DNA of 64,000 nt from Agroathelia rolfsii (GCA_018343915.1 JABRWF010000005.1:717001-781000), one strand, 5' to 3'; counted from the stretch's first letter, positions 1 through 14,843 are shown. Program-made: numbers and translations. Notes: generated by a model not told the origin, from the letters alone.

Positions 1-1519
1 CTCGTCTGCTGGGACTGGCGCGCAGGAACCAAGATTGTTAGGTTTGGACAGCAGACAACCATCGCAATTGGAGTACAGATCATCGCGGGAAGCGAAGAGG
101 AGGGGGAGCGAGTCGTAGGTGTGACCATCGACGGCATTGTTAGAGTTTTCTCGATCAGTGAGTTGCCCGAGAAAGAGTATATGTTATCGGTGACTAATGC
201 AAATTGGATATCTCCCCTTTTCTTCAGAGAGACGAGAGATGGTGTCTCAGTTCAAGCTCTCAGAATTGGGTGGATCTGATCCCGTTCTGAATGCCAAGTT
301 GTTCAATGTTGGCACTGCTCCACATAATATGCTACAGTTTGTGACAAGTTTTTGCTTTCTCTCTTATCCGAAGCTGATGTGATATTTTTTTCAGATGGTT
401 CGCCGCTAAAGGCACCCAAATGACTGTAAGTCGTCAGTTCTTTCCTCAATTTAGCTCTTCTCTGACTGTGATCTGCTAGTGTGCCACCAAATCCGTTATC
501 TTGCATCTGCAATGGACCGAAGGAACTGACGGCAAACAGTCCCACGGTCGTCAGGACTCGCTTGAGTCTGCCAACACATCCTTCTCTCCCGGTGCGCGAA
601 CGCTCACCAGTCCCGTCCTCACACGCTCGTCAGCTTCGTCCACGTCCACACCTTTGCGCCGTCCCTCTCTGGCCGGTCCACCATCTACCGGCGGCTCCTC
701 ATCGTACTTCAAAAGCAGGCCGAGCCTCACAAGCCCAATCACTCCACGCACGCCTAGCAGCCCTGCGCCACGCCTGTCATTCGGTGGTACGCCATCATCT
801 GCGGGTGGACCGACGTTTGCGATTCGGTTTGGGCAGGCTGCGATCTTAACGGCGCCGCCAAAGTTGGTGGCACTGGTCGAGACGCCCGATGTGGCCGTGG
901 GTGCTGTGGATCCGCTTAAGAAGAGGGTCATCACTGCTACACGATTCTCATCGCGTGTGGGTGCCGATCGGAGGGTGAGTAATCATAAACGTTTTTTTGT
1001 CCTAAGTACTCATTGTTCATTCTTCCATCTAGATATTCTTGTCGACGCATGTGGATAAGGAAACGGCCAATCTTGTCAAGAATAACGATGAAGAGCTGGA
1101 TTTCGAGTCTAGCGAGGGTCATGGATCTACAGCATTCCCTATCATGCCAACGGATACCTCAATAGCTAACGGTGTTGACATTGACGCAGGGGTCATGCCC
1201 TTGTCCGGTGCTTGGTATGCGCTGTCGGGATTGGACGGTGCTAATGTGAGCTCTCTCGGTGGTACGAACGGCTTGTTGAGTGCACTACCTGCCAAGTTTA
1301 CTGGATTAGCTACGCCAGAGAAGAATCCGATGAGTATGCAGCTGAGTCATGAGGAGGTTGTGGTGGGTTGTGCAGATGGCACAATCTAGTGAGTCGTCCT
1401 TTTTGTCATCTTCTCTGTAAGCTAGAAATATTAATAAATTTTCCAGTGTTATGAGCTTCGTAGGAAATAATTATGCTAGAGGCAGCGCCCCTAGCTTCGA
1501 CACTTCAGACGATGAATGA
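1..1519 (+). CDS. WD40/F-box-like protein, 3' part
   Basis: The 5' end lies outside the window. The reading frame opens inside a WD-repeat-like strand ([16 protein letters not shown]), continues through a second blade ending GIVRVFSI, then crosses introns at 158-227, about 333-395 and 425-480. Joining in phase gives [19 protein letters not shown] and then [20 protein letters not shown] long Ser/Thr/Pro-rich stretch follows (about 540-800), and a last exon ends with an acidic tail, DTSDDE, at the TGA at 1517-1519. The two blades and the linker after the propeller fit a WD40 protein such as basidiomycete F-box/WD proteins of the Met30/Cdc4 kind. The F-box itself would lie upstream and cannot be seen, so the F-box part of the name is inference. 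WD40 propellers usually serve as protein-binding platforms, for example in SCF ubiquitin ligases. Confidence 0.7.
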
Positions 1520-3059
1520 TAAACTGAAGATAAGAAACTTACAAAAAATAAAATTTGATGGACGGAATATATATGACCAGATTATGACCACATTTTTCAC
1601 TACCCAGGACTCCAACATACACACATAGCTTTTAATTGCTCCGCCATTTGTCGCATCGCCGCTTTGACATCGTATACACATGCTAGTTACTTTGCTACTT
1701 TTTTCCTGCTTTGCCTCATTTACCTACGTGGAACGAGGTATATATTCCTTCCAATAGCATAGACCGTTGCCTTTTTGACATAAATTTCTGGTCATAAGAG
1801 GAAAATTGTCATAGTCGTGGCAGGCAGGTTGTTAGTACAGATGGTGATGCATCGATGATGGCGTGATGACGGACCCATACTTGGGGGGCCATCGGCGGAC
1901 AGTCGGGTTTGTGATATTCATTCATGTCTCACCCATGCCACTGTATCCGAGGTCAAGGTCAAATGCTTCTACAAATGGCACTCAGCCAAACAGAGTTTTA
2001 GCGGACTCCTAGGATCCCTGAAAGCCCTGGAGAGTTCTTTATTTATTTTGGATGGTCCAGGATCCACACCATATTCTATGCGGCTTCAAGCCTGAGTTCA
2101 TCGGCCACCTTACCTACCTTCCATACTCCACCTTTTCCCGCTCTCGAAACCGCGAAAAGATGGGATATAACATGGAGGTGGGCTGTTCAATGAAGCTTGG
2201 TGAGGGACGGTATGGAGCCTGGAATTGATCTACCACTGCCGTCTATCTGTCTATTTTGGCGGATCAAACTGCGTCTTTTCGCTACTTGTGGCCGGGTGTT
2301 TTTGCAAGAGTAAAAAGCCGTTAACTTCCTTCCTGTTTGGCTACCCTAAAATGATCCGAGGTCACTATTTTCACTGGGGCTAGTTACTCTACTATCGTCT
2401 CGTTCGCGCGCAGCCGCAACCTGTCCACAGGTTGCATTACTCAACACCTTTTCAAACGAGAGTCTTGCCCGATCAAAAGAATAAGAATATTTCACCTGCG
2501 ATCAGGCTGTACTTCCAAGGTATCAGCTTCATTAGTTTACCCCAAATAACTTCTCCTATTTCCCTCGGTTGTTGCCGCACCAGAAAATAATTCGTTATTG
2601 TCATCAACGATATTTCCCGGCTCCCCTGAGGCTTTAGACCGTTAATAAGTAAATTAGCATGGCCATGAGTTTTCTGGCTACACTAAAGCCATAACAGGCC
2701 GCCAAACCTATTGCATTCTAAAGACATAATTACAGCCTGGTCGAGTGATGCACCTGCCATATCTGCCAGCGAAGTTTTCAGGAACTTCAGACACCGTCTG
2801 ACTCTTCGGTTGCTGATGGTTTTGAGGCGGGGCATCGATATTTTGCGTTTGCGCTTGCAGGGTCATGTATCAAAAAGCATCAACGTCAATTAGCATGCTA
2901 TCTCGGCCCGTCGATGGTTGACATGGCCCTTAGATTTGAAATAATGTCTGAACCAGAATTTAAATGACTGTCTTTCGTAAGCGATATATGTTGGGACAAT
3001 CAGTTGAGCGCTGTAGTACAAGTTTGAACCCATACTTTGCTCTTATACTCTTATGCCTT
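1520..3059. other. intergenic, no gene recognised
   Basis: This stretch lies between the 3' end of the WD40 gene and the DUF6533 gene. Only very short ORFs occur (the longest is about 60 codons, at 2711-2893), and they have no family features or continuing splice structure. It probably holds the 3' UTR of the left gene and the promoter of the right one. No transposon ends or tRNA were seen. Confidence 0.5.
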
Positions 3060-4751
3060 ATGGTACCCGATGCTTGGGGTGTCACAGCGCAACAGGCGTG
3101 CGTAAAGTTCTTGTTTTTCAAGTGGTCATTATATCAATACTAAGCATATATTGAAGATTCGTGCTCAATTATATCTCCGTTGCATCATTTGGTGCGTTTT
3201 TATACAACAGCATTCCGAAAGGAATTCATTCTAATCCCAGCAACAGCGGTCGTGACCTATGATTATTTCCTTACTATTGAGAGTGAAATCCAATTCATAT
3301 GGCGTCGCTCTTGGCGCATTGTGCCTATTGTGTTTCTTTTCAATCGTTACTTTGCTTTATTCATCAACCTTGTCCGATTTGTTCTGCTTTTCTTCGCTCT
3401 ATCACCTACGGTACACTGAGTTATCCTCTCTCAGAAAAGTTACTAACATAGGTGCTTGTAGGGGTACGATTCTTTCGAGGACATAACTAACACTGCATAT
3501 TTTGGACATAATCTGAACTATCACTAGGTGCGATGCTGTTAACTACGCCTGCAGGATCTTCATGGGTATAGCACTCTTAGCCATCTGGGGTAAGCATCTT
3601 TTTTATTATATATACAGGTTTGTTTGTTCATAGCTCCCATGCAGTCTCACAAGTCTGGCGAGTTTCGGCTTTGTATAATCACGACAAAAGGTTTCTATAC
3701 AAAATGATTCTGCCGTTTGTGGGATTCTTTGGTGTCCTTCTGGTCAGCCGGGCAATCTTTTTATGTGTCTGGCATCTCAATAACTGATGTATTCTATTAT
3801 AGTGGTGCCTCCAGTCGAACATTGGTATACCCAATGAGTATATTGTTGGGTGTTCATATATTAAAACAAAGCTACTGTGAGTGACATCGAGAATTTTCCA
3901 GCCTCCGAATTCAATTATAATATTTCTTCGCAAAACCAATATAACTTGAATAGGACCGATTGTAAGTCCATTTACATCAGCATATCTAACGTCCGACTAG
4001 AGAACAGTGCGAACACATGCTAAGCTACAATCTGTAAGATCTGAAATTTCTCTGGTGGATCTTTCTCTCCTGGGAGATGATCATTATTGCATTGACGGTT
4101 CGTAAGACATTGGAAATAACAAAGGACTCTGGGGGCCGTTTTGGAAGGCGTCTTATCGGTACAGTTATGCTTCAAGATGGTAATGTCAAATTTTCATTCC
4201 TCAGTATATTGAGTCATATGCTAATTCTTCACTGTTGCATAGGAATTTTGTACTTCTTGTCAGTTATGGCATCACCACCCATATTCCTGAAATATAATAA
4301 ATTATTTTCCTGCAGAATCATAGCAGGTCTCCATCTTGCCAATATTGTTACGTTCCTCGTAAGTGGTAAGCTTATGATACAATAATCAACAACTAATGTT
4401 TACTATTCAGGTTGATTCCGTGCGTAGTTGCTCTAAATACCGTCTTAGAATTCCACCCGTCCTCATTTCCATCTAGCCCGCTCTGGTAGAAGACGCGTTT
4501 TTGTGGCCAGGAGCATGGTGAGTTGAGGAAAGCTTTCTCTCTTATCCTTGCACATCTTTTGAATTAGCGTCGAATTCGTTTCGAATAGTCTATGTGTCAT
4601 CTTGACCTCGCGTCTTATACTTAACCTAAGAGAAAACCTACACGGGACTGTTGGTGACTCAACTTTCGAGCGCGGGAACAGTGATATTCCAATGACCGAT
4701 ATTGTTTTTCGACGGACGCCAAGATTAAACGATGAAGAAACAATTTATTAA
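3060..4751 (+). CDS. DUF6533 multipass membrane protein
   Basis: This is a heavily split gene. The start ATG is at 3060 (MVPDAWGVTAQQA); exons at 3060-3097 and 3157-3191 and one starting at 3241 join in phase to VLNYISVASFATAVVTYDYF, then LTIESEIQFIWRR and FLFNRYFA. This is the signature of the DUF6533 domain, which is very common in Agaricomycete membrane proteins. Later exons give CDAVNYACRIFMGIALLAIW, VSQVWRVSALYNHDKRF, a hydrophobic stretch, FLWWIFLSWEMIIIALTVRK, ILYFLSVMASP and IIAGLHLANIVTFL, then a hydrophilic tail ending DEETIY. These segments imply about six or seven transmembrane helices, probably at the plasma membrane. Family function is unknown; a receptor-like role is often guessed but unproven. 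The exon borders between about 3850 and 4050 and between 4370 and 4600 are uncertain. Confidence 0.75.
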
Positions 4752-5391
4752 TTTATCTCATACTATATTTTAATATCTCATTCAATTTTCACTCAGGGTC
4801 TTGATTCTTCATGTCTGTGCTCTCATATGTAATTCTTTGGGTTCATATGTAATGGTTTGTTATTCATTGTCGAGTTTTCATGGGATCGTCAAGTTTCGTG
4901 CTGGGAATTCATTAAGTGGCTATGGGGTCATGTCGCAATTTTGGCATTCTTTTCCAATTATGCAGTCACCACTGATCGTTTTGCATCTGATCAGATGAAG
5001 ACACTGCAATACTGCATATCCAAGTCTGCTCTAAACATATTAGGTATGCAACTTGAGAAATCTCACCCAAAGATGAATGTGCAATCCGCCACTCCTAGTT
5101 ATTGCAAAATGGAAATGAGTGGTTATTGTGGTGGAAACCCCAAGAAAGGAGCTAACGTAGTTGTTGTTAGCAGAAGCCATTACCTTTATAGATTGTTAGG
5201 ATCTGGCTATATGTACCTGTGTCACATTTAGGGAAGGGGTGTCACTGTCTTGTGACTTGAGTCACGGGATCGTGATTCATCGAGCAATGTGACATTACCG
5301 GTTTCGAATCTGACCATCTTATTCTTAGCGAGGCTCAGGCTGCTGGCTGTACACCTATAAGCACCCAGTCTTAGCTTATACAGAAGCCTTC
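4752..5391. other. intergenic, weak ORF only
   Basis: The stretch between the DUF6533 gene and ORC5 has an open frame of 124 codons at 4857-5231. That frame shows no domain, its codon use is AT-rich and nothing continues it by splicing. It is more likely UTR or promoter sequence. Confidence 0.45.
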
Positions 5392-7357
5392 ATGGAACAG
5401 GCTATTGTTTATCCCGGATATGATCAAGCCGCTCGAGAACTCACGGGGCTAATTGGAGCCGGCTCCTGTATGCCGTTTATCTACATACACGACGAAGTTA
5501 ATCCACGACTCTGCGGCTTCACAATCTGCGACCTAATACTACGCCTATCGAGTGAATTTGATAATTCCGCAGACAGTGCGGATCACCTGTTTCTCCTACA
5601 CGCTCAGGTTAACGCTGTTGCCTGCTTCGTTCCGCGTTTACTATTTAATTCTATCCTGAACGCGTTGATTCACCATGTTGCTCGTGGGTCGGGACCGAAT
5701 AATACTCGTATGCTGTCTCATAGTTTCCTGGAATTTGCAAGTAGTGCACAGGGAAAATGGAGTGACAGTTTTGATCAATTCGTACATGGGCTCCGTGCGA
5801 TTTTTAACGAAGTGAAGAGCGCTGTGGCGAAGGGAAGATCTGTAAACGAAAAAGATGACAAGGGAACGAACGAGAGTGGCCCCAGTCATCGGAATTCTGC
5901 TATTCCCTCTGTCCAGATGACGATTGTGATTGAAAAGGCTGAAAAATTGAAGGAGTCGATGCCTGAGCTGTTAGTTTCTTTAACACGTCTATCCGAAATG
6001 GTGTGATCCAATTTTAATCTTCTTTCGCCTGTGCTGCCTTTTGAACATTGCGGTAGGCACGTCTTCCAATCACCATCATATTCATTTCTCAAGTCCGGTG
6101 GGATGACTTGAAACCCCCACTAGGCGCATCGCCAGATCCATATTTCATAAATGTTCCACCATTGACTAAGAATGGTACGGTTTGTGTTTTCCGTATGCCC
6201 GAATCACGAAAGTCATCTTAAGTTTATCGTATTAGATATCGTTGCACATCTTATGGCCTTTTTCTCTTCAACATCATCCACTCATCCTTCCTCACTCACC
6301 AACCCAAATCCATACAATCCAATCTTCATGCCTCTATATCGACACTTTGCCGGAACATTATACGACGTCTGCGCTCTATATGCTTTTGGAGAGCCTGAAG
6401 AGTTGGCATATGTCGCGGCAGCACGCTGGCCAGGGTTTGTACAGCCGCTCCTGGATCGACATTCCCAAAGCGTTGAAGAATCCGGGGAAGAACTGGAATT
6501 TCTACCTCCAAGTGAAGAAGATAGGATGTATCTTATTACGATGTTTAAGTCAAGTTTCGGGCGCGCATTCGAGGTGTTGTATTCTCGTCTACAACACGCA
6601 GCACAATGGGCACGCGCTGAGAAATTAGCCGCTCTGGATGAAGTCACGCAAGAGATCGAGAAGGGCGTCAACTCGCATAACAAAGTAACAGATAACGAGG
6701 ACGTGGGGCTGGACTTACTTTCGCGGACAGCACGTTTTGTTCTTCTGGCAGCATTTTTAGCGTCGACTAATCCTTCCAAATTCGATATGCGAATGTTTGG
6801 GAGAGGATTGGACGAAAAGAAACGTAGAAGGCGTAAAGCCTTTTTAGGGCCCGGTGCCGGTGGTAAGAAAAGCGGGACAGCCAAGGTGGGGGTATTTCAT
6901 ATATTTTATTCGCTAGTGAATTTCTGATTAATCTTGAATAGGTACCACAACGCCTCTTGGGACCGATGTCTTTCCCGCTGGATAGGCTACAATCGATTCT
7001 GGGTATACTGCTAGAAGGTTATGATGTTGACACCCGACTACCTGCGCCGCACATTGTGCTACCTGGAGAGTATACAGAATTAGAGATCGGGAGATCACAG
7101 GTGTATGGCATCGTCAGTTACTTTCATCACTTTCTGCTGGCATCTCAAATTCTGTACTTGTACTGACTTATTTCCCTTTCCCTTTGATATCACAGATATC
7201 CGAGCTTTCGGCAATGCGGCTCCTGCACCGCACCTCGCCGAGTGACAAACTTGATGGACCACCCACTTACAAATGCTCCATCTCCTACGAGAACGCCTTG
7301 GAATTAGCAAGAGATCTTGATGTGCCGCTCAATGACCTTATGTGGGATCCTGCGTAA
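5392..7357 (+). CDS. ORC5: Origin recognition complex subunit 5
   Basis: This is a subunit of the six-protein complex that marks replication origins and loads MCM helicase in the nucleus. The start ATG at 5392 opens a 200-codon exon (MEQAIVYPGYDQAARELTGL). The next exon reads ARLPITIIFISQVRWDDLKP after removal of an intron at about 6004-6052. The third, large exon carries YLITMFKSSFGRAFEVLYSR and the ORC5 C-terminal signature LLSRTARFVLLAAFLASTNP followed by a basic KKRRRRK patch. The next exon has RLLGPMSFPLDRLQSILGIL, and the last ends NDLMWDPA at the TAA at 7355-7357. All joins keep phase. The place where ORC5 normally has its Walker A loop reads PFIYIHDEVNPRLCGFTICD, with no GKT/GKS, so this copy probably does not bind ATP in the usual way. 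Confidence 0.88.
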
Positions 7358-7965
7358 TGTACATAATGCATAATGCCCTGAAGACATCAGCACTGTTGCT
7401 CATATTTGATGGAAGCACGTAGGTGCAGTATTGTATTCATCTTCATGATTAGTGATTTCGACCAAGAGGGTGCGCCATACGATCCGAGCATTTGAGTAAC
7501 CCATCAAAGTATCATACGCAGTTGACTGTCTCTATCTCTATGATGACTCGTTTGAACAAAGTCGGAATGGATCTGAGAGGAAACTATGAGACGGACTACC
7601 GACGGGTGTCGTGCCGTTCCGGTGTGCATCTAACCGGAGCCCCGACTGTCAGACGGCCAATTGTTTGAGGCTGAACGATAGCATAAGATATGGTATTTGT
7701 CAGACCGCAACTACTGGTTCCATGGAACACATAATGCACTGCCTGAAGATCATTAGGAATATAGCTGCGCTACAAGGCGTATATAAACGATGTGCATCAT
7801 GATGGACGTTCAAGCTCAAGTAGCAATTCAAGTTCCCACTGGCAACTCAAAGATCGCTTCAGCCGGCCCGTGCCCAGCAGAATCTCATACGTCACAGCGT
7901 CACGACTACTTTGTCACGTCCATTCGTCACACACCTACACCATCCCATCTTTTACTCATCCGCCA
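7358..7965. other. intergenic/promoter of the LPD gene
   Basis: No coding exon is recognised between ORC5 and the dihydrolipoamide dehydrogenase gene, which are transcribed in the same direction. Open frames at 7611-7802 and 7790-8236 are short and overlap the 5' leader and first exon of the next gene in other frames. Confidence 0.5.
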
Positions 7966-9996
<2,031 letters not shown>

Positions 9997-10317
9997 TTGT
10001 AGTTAGAGACTAACTCTACCTTGGGCGTTACATATCCTATACTTATACATCACGCTTAACGGAAATATTATGTCTTTTTAATTCTCTGTGTGGATAGATG
10101 AACAGCAATGCTGCGGCAGTCCATGTCATGTCGTATCATGTCATAAGATAGATGGTCATTGGATTTATACAAAAAAAAATGAGTGATAGAAATAAAAGCA
10201 AGAAGGTGCAAAGTAAGGATAATTTAAGATGAGTACGACGGGCATAATCAAAAGTAACAGCTTGTCGCCATGGAGTTCAAACTAGCTGCTGATGGACCAG
10301 GGACACCGAGACTACTG
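9997..10317. other. intergenic between convergent genes
   Basis: This AT-rich stretch of 321 bp separates the 3' ends of the dihydrolipoamide dehydrogenase gene (+) and the kinase gene (-). It must hold both 3' UTRs and polyadenylation signals. No gene is seen. Confidence 0.6.
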
Positions 10318-13261
10318 CTAGAGGGAACGCACTTGCATGCGGAGTGTCGCAAGCCGTTGCTCGATGTCTCTGAGGTCGTGCATGAGCGCATCGTGCCGCC
10401 CTTCCAGGTCATTGTGCCATCCATCATCGGCGTACACAAAGGACTCGAGCTGCTGTTGGAAGAGGGACCCATGCGACCCGTTCCTCCTCGAATCCTGTGT
10501 CTCGTCCGCATCGCTCTGGAACACGTCCGCCACATGAACCAGACGCCTCGTCCTGGGCGTGATAGATATAGAAGACGAAGGCGAGTCAATCCGGTAAGAA
10601 GGTGCAGAAGCGGAGGCGGAGGCAGAAGCATCCCCAGCAGCGACGGTCGGCCATTGACCGTTACTACTATTATTACTATCATCCTTCACTTGTGTTGAAG
10701 GCCCAGCGGATAAGGATTCCACGTTCGGTAGCGGCAAAAGCCCTAGGCGCTGCGAATAAGACGCAGAGGATATCGTCGGCGTCTGGCTCCTACGCGACAT
10801 GCCCGATCCAGGACGCGGACTAGGACTTGGGCTGGGTGGTCCGTCGCTCTCAAACTCAGACGTCGTGTCCGCATCGGGCGCCAGTAGCGGCAAGGGACCA
10901 AACGAGGGTGTACTCATACTATCCCCTCTCGATCGGTCACTGATGTTGGCCGCACTTGCAGCGGTCAACATGGGCACAAAACGGAGCTCCTTGGGTCGCC
11001 CGAGGCTGGAGGGACCGCCGCTTCCACTTCCGCTACGACTCCGATTGAAGCTCATGATGGTGCTTTTGCTGCGCTGCGTGAATTGCTGCGTGAGGATGCG
11101 CGGTTTGCGACCGCTTTCGAGAACTTTTTTGCGCGCGCTCATGCCGACACAATCAATAAGCTGTTGCATCGCCTCACGATCTGATACCGCCCTGCGCTGT
11201 GCTGTACGCCGGATCGTGCCCGTTCGAGGTAGGGTATGGGTGACGCCAGGGGTGTATGCGTACCCCAGTGTCGAAGGCCGCATTGGGGTAGTGTATAGAT
11301 ATGGATGGGTATTTTTAGGCATAGTCGAGACGGGAGCGGTGCCCGGAGTATCGACGAAGCGGGGAGTAGCATGCGTAGGAGGCACAATGATTCGGGAAGG
11401 ACCAGGTGTGGCCAGATTGCCCGTACTGAGAGAGTAGTCGCTCAGGTACGATCTATAAAGCGCCGAGGATGGTTTATCAAAACCATCGAGAGATGGGCCC
11501 CACGAAAACCCAATAAATGAAGATACCCCATGGGGCTCACGCAGAATTGACTTGGTGTTCTGTGATTGTGGTGTCGCTCGTGCCTGCAAGGGCGTAAAAT
11601 CAGGTATTGCTTGTACATTTGAATTGTGAATTCCAGATGGAGTATTTGCTTGAGAGATTGAATCTTTCGAGGATTGGAAAAATGCAGAAAATGCAAAACC
11701 AGCGGAATAATGAGATGATTGTTCTGCGAGAGAGGGAGATTGTGGTTGTGGAGCAGTATTGGGATTGTTAGCAGGCGGCGCGTATTCAAATTGGGGGAGG
11801 TGCAAATTAGGAGGTGCAGAACCTATATGATTCAAATATACGTAAATTAATCAAGAGATAAGGAATTGCAAAGCCATGGACATACGGGTAGGCAAGTTAG
11901 ACCAGTTAGTACTTTCAAAAAAGGGATGTTCAGCTATTTCCACAATCCCTTGACGGCCAAGGCGAACTTCTTGATCAGTCAGAAGGCACCGTAACAAGTC
12001 AATGTAAGCTGATGAAACTTCCACATCTTCAGGGAAATGAAGGCTTTTCTGATGCAAAAAATTCAGATTAAACGTTATGTAGATATTAGCAAACATTACT
12101 TTGTAATCCATAATCTTGAGGTACGTCCTGCGAATGTCACTTGCAAAGAAGGGAGCAATGCCATATGCCAGTTCGTAAAGCATTGCACCTAAACTCCACC
12201 AGTCGACCTCGAGCCCATAAATCTCGTCATCCTTTAGGGAAACTTGAACACCAGAATCATCTGACATCTCGAGAGCGACAAGAGCGGCTTCATGCGCTTT
12301 TAAAACCTCTGGCGAGATGTAGTCACATGTACCGCAAGGCACAAGACAGTGCTCTTTGGGAACACGCCGACTACCGTCCGCCTCTGGGGGAAGCAAAGGC
12401 GCAGCAGAGCCAAAATCAATCAAAAGGATATGTGAAGTAGGTGTCAATACAAAGTTATGAGGCTTGATATCGCTGCAGTAACCTTTTCATTATTGAAGCA
12501 AGGAATGAGGAAAACGAAATATGCGAACCGATGAACAAAGCCCTGAGAGTGACACCAATTAATGGCACTGCACAATTGTGGAGCCCACCATCGGAGGTCA
12601 GATTCTGGGATGCGACCATCATAGGGACTCGATTCAAGGACATCCCATAAATTACCCCCTTCGGCGTAGTCCATGATTAGGCTTAGATGAGTGGGCGTTT
12701 GAAATGCACATAGTAAATGAGGGGCCCAATACGAAGACGTTTTGGTAGCTTGAAGAAGAATATCCCGTTCTGCCTGGGGAGAGCATTGCTGCGGAGCATA
12801 TTCAGTTTCGATATAAAGGAAACCGGACCATGACATTGCTTCACCTCTTTGGTCCGCAGTGCAAACTTTTTTTCGATTGATTTGCGCACGTATACACGTC
12901 CGTCGAGACGGCAGTTTACAACATCGATCTGTTTCCAATTTTTGAATTAAATTTAATATTCGCATAGAAACTTGCTGCTTACAATGCCATATTGGCCGAA
13001 TTCTAGTGTTCCAACAACAGTTAAGTCCTTGTCGGAGAACCGCAGAGACTCGATCTCTGCTGTTTTCGCTAGTCCCGTGGAGGTAAGTTTCGAAACAATA
13101 ATCACAATATATGAATGTGGCGTTGACTACATACCCGTCTTTCCAATAGTATCCTGTCCATGCAGAATGCGATCAAGGGCAAGACCATCTTCATCCTCGT
13201 CGCCGCGACTGTCTAGCAGTGCATTGAGCCTGGATTTGCGCTTCGGCCAAGTGAGAGTCAT
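10318..13261 (-). CDS. AGC/DMPK-type Ser/Thr protein kinase with long C-terminal tail
   Basis: The start ATG at 13261-13259 gives MTLTWPKRKSRLNALLDSRG; an intron in phase 1 leads to TAKTAEIESLRFSDKDLTVV. The kinase domain follows: Gly-loop region GTLEFGQYGI, beta-3 lysine in YVRKSIEKK, alpha-C Glu in SPQAERDILL, hinge LIMDYAEGGNLWDVL, catalytic loop HRDIKPHN (created by splicing), DFG in LLIDFGSAAPL, and the activation segment end CGTCDYISPEVL. The GTCDYISPE form is typical of the DMPK/ROCK/NDR side of the AGC kinases. A final domain motif, EIAEHPFFESTNWSNLP, is like the region before an AGC C-terminal extension. The last exon (to 10318) adds about 490 residues, rich in Ser/Pro, with a short C-terminal coiled coil (DALMHDLRDIEQRLATLRMQ). 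All catalytic residues are present. The first Gly of the GxGxxG loop is replaced by Glu. Its role in polarity or cytokinesis is only a family-level guess. Confidence 0.85.
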
Positions 13262-13850
13262 GCATCAGTTGTTCCGACCGAGAAATATTGCAGGTTCAGG
13301 TTGCGCTAGGGCAGATAGGATATGGGGGTAGTCGACAATTTACAACTGACGAGTAACCGGATGTGCTCAACCAAGAGTCGAGGTCGAGTATGATGCAAAG
13401 CCTGAGCACGACCCGAAGCTTCCCCTCGGCCAACCCATGTCACGGTCACGTGATATATTACTTTATTTTACACTCCGACTTCCCCTCTAATTACAAACGC
13501 GCACAAAACAAGGTCATCTTTGGCCTACTCATACAAAAACACTTCATTTGAGTAAATAAATATAGGGACGCACTTTTATAGACATTGGATAGTGTCGAAA
13601 GGCGAGAGCTAACACCAGCAATATTCGTAGTGAAACGTACACGTGCGCATATGCCCCATAACATGAATGATATCTGGCTCAGTAGCTAAGGTCAGAAGTA
13701 GTTGTCATGCCGATGTTATATTACAAATTTTAGAAAAAAGGTAAGCGATTTCGGTTGTCAGGTTCCTCAATTGCGCGACTACTAGCACCAGTAGTATACT
13801 GCGCGACTGTGGCGCGAAATTAGCCCAAGCGTGGCATTGTTGCCACCGTG
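13262..13850. other. intergenic upstream of the kinase
   Basis: The stretch lies between the kinase start and the left copy of the duplicated AA9 block. Open frames at 12972-13331 and 13363-13551 overlap the kinase 5' exons or lie in its promoter, and show no coding features. Confidence 0.4.
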
Positions 13851-14766
13851 ACTAAGAGTCGCCTAATAGGCTCATCCGTAACTCGGCCTCGGACTCGCTG
13901 CTTCCATCATTACTAGTAGTACTGGTGTTCTCAATCGTGACATCGCGGCGTCCGAATTTCAGCCAATACCACACTACAATATATTCATCCTTGAATATGA
14001 TTGCATACGGATCTAAGGAGGGCTCGTGTACTATCTGAATCCTTCAAGTTGTGCCTCAAGTTTGGCTTCAAATTATTGGCTGGTCTGAGACTCTGAGTGT
14101 CACGTCGATCGATCCACTACATCCCGGTCCTTCAATTGCAGGAAATTTTGTACTTTGCTGCCTAGCTCACGCGTTATCTGGTAGACTATTTCTACATTAA
14201 AGTCACGGGATGGGTAATCATCATGACGCAATCCCTACACCAAGCTCACCTGTCGTAGTTGGAGCATCGTCCCAGCTGAGTTTAAGCATTACATTGCATG
14301 TATCATCTGATCGTGCGCGTAATTCGCCACTTCGACTTGGCATGTTTCTTGGCAGCGAAAGAAGAGTCGATTTCTGCCGGGTTACCTCGACATTCATCCA
14401 TGTATTTTTATCTTCGGGCTTATTAGTAGAGGCTCATTCGGATGCTTCAGCACGTTGATAGATTCAAGTAAGCTCCTCTCGATTTTCTGTGCCCGTAATG
14501 TTTTTTGCTGAGCTGATTCCAAAGATTTACTGAATTTTGCTTTGAAATTTAACCACCCCAAGCCGGGCTATGTACGGCTCGAAATCGGTTTATAAGCTAC
14601 TAGTCAATGTCACCTGGATAGGTCTGACTAACCACCCGAGCTTCATTACCTTGTATTGTACCTTGACGGCCCGCTAGAAGTCGTCATTCTGAAGCTACCA
14701 CTTGCGGCTCTGTCATGCCGCAAACCAACGTATTTATCCGGACTTCAGGCAAATTGTGGTTCAAGG

Positions 14767-14772
14767 TATAAA
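14767..14772 (+). promoter_or_regulatory. TATA box of the first AA9 gene
   Basis: TATAAA in the context ggtataaag lies 77 bp before the start codon. The second copy has the same word at nearly the same distance. This conserved position in two otherwise diverged promoters supports a real core promoter. Confidence 0.6.
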
Positions 14773-14843
14773 GCCTTCTGGATAATGACCCCAAGCTTCA
14801 TCAGAGCTCAGAGCTAACTGCTACAACATCAACACCAACCCTC

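Noticed and set aside
4857..5231. 124-codon plus-strand frame between the DUF6533 gene and ORC5
   Set aside because: No domain, no splice continuity, and it lies where UTR/promoter sequence is expected.
10270..11437. Plus-strand frames opposite the kinase tail
   Set aside because: They are shadows of the continuous 505-codon minus-strand exon, which joins in phase to the kinase domain.
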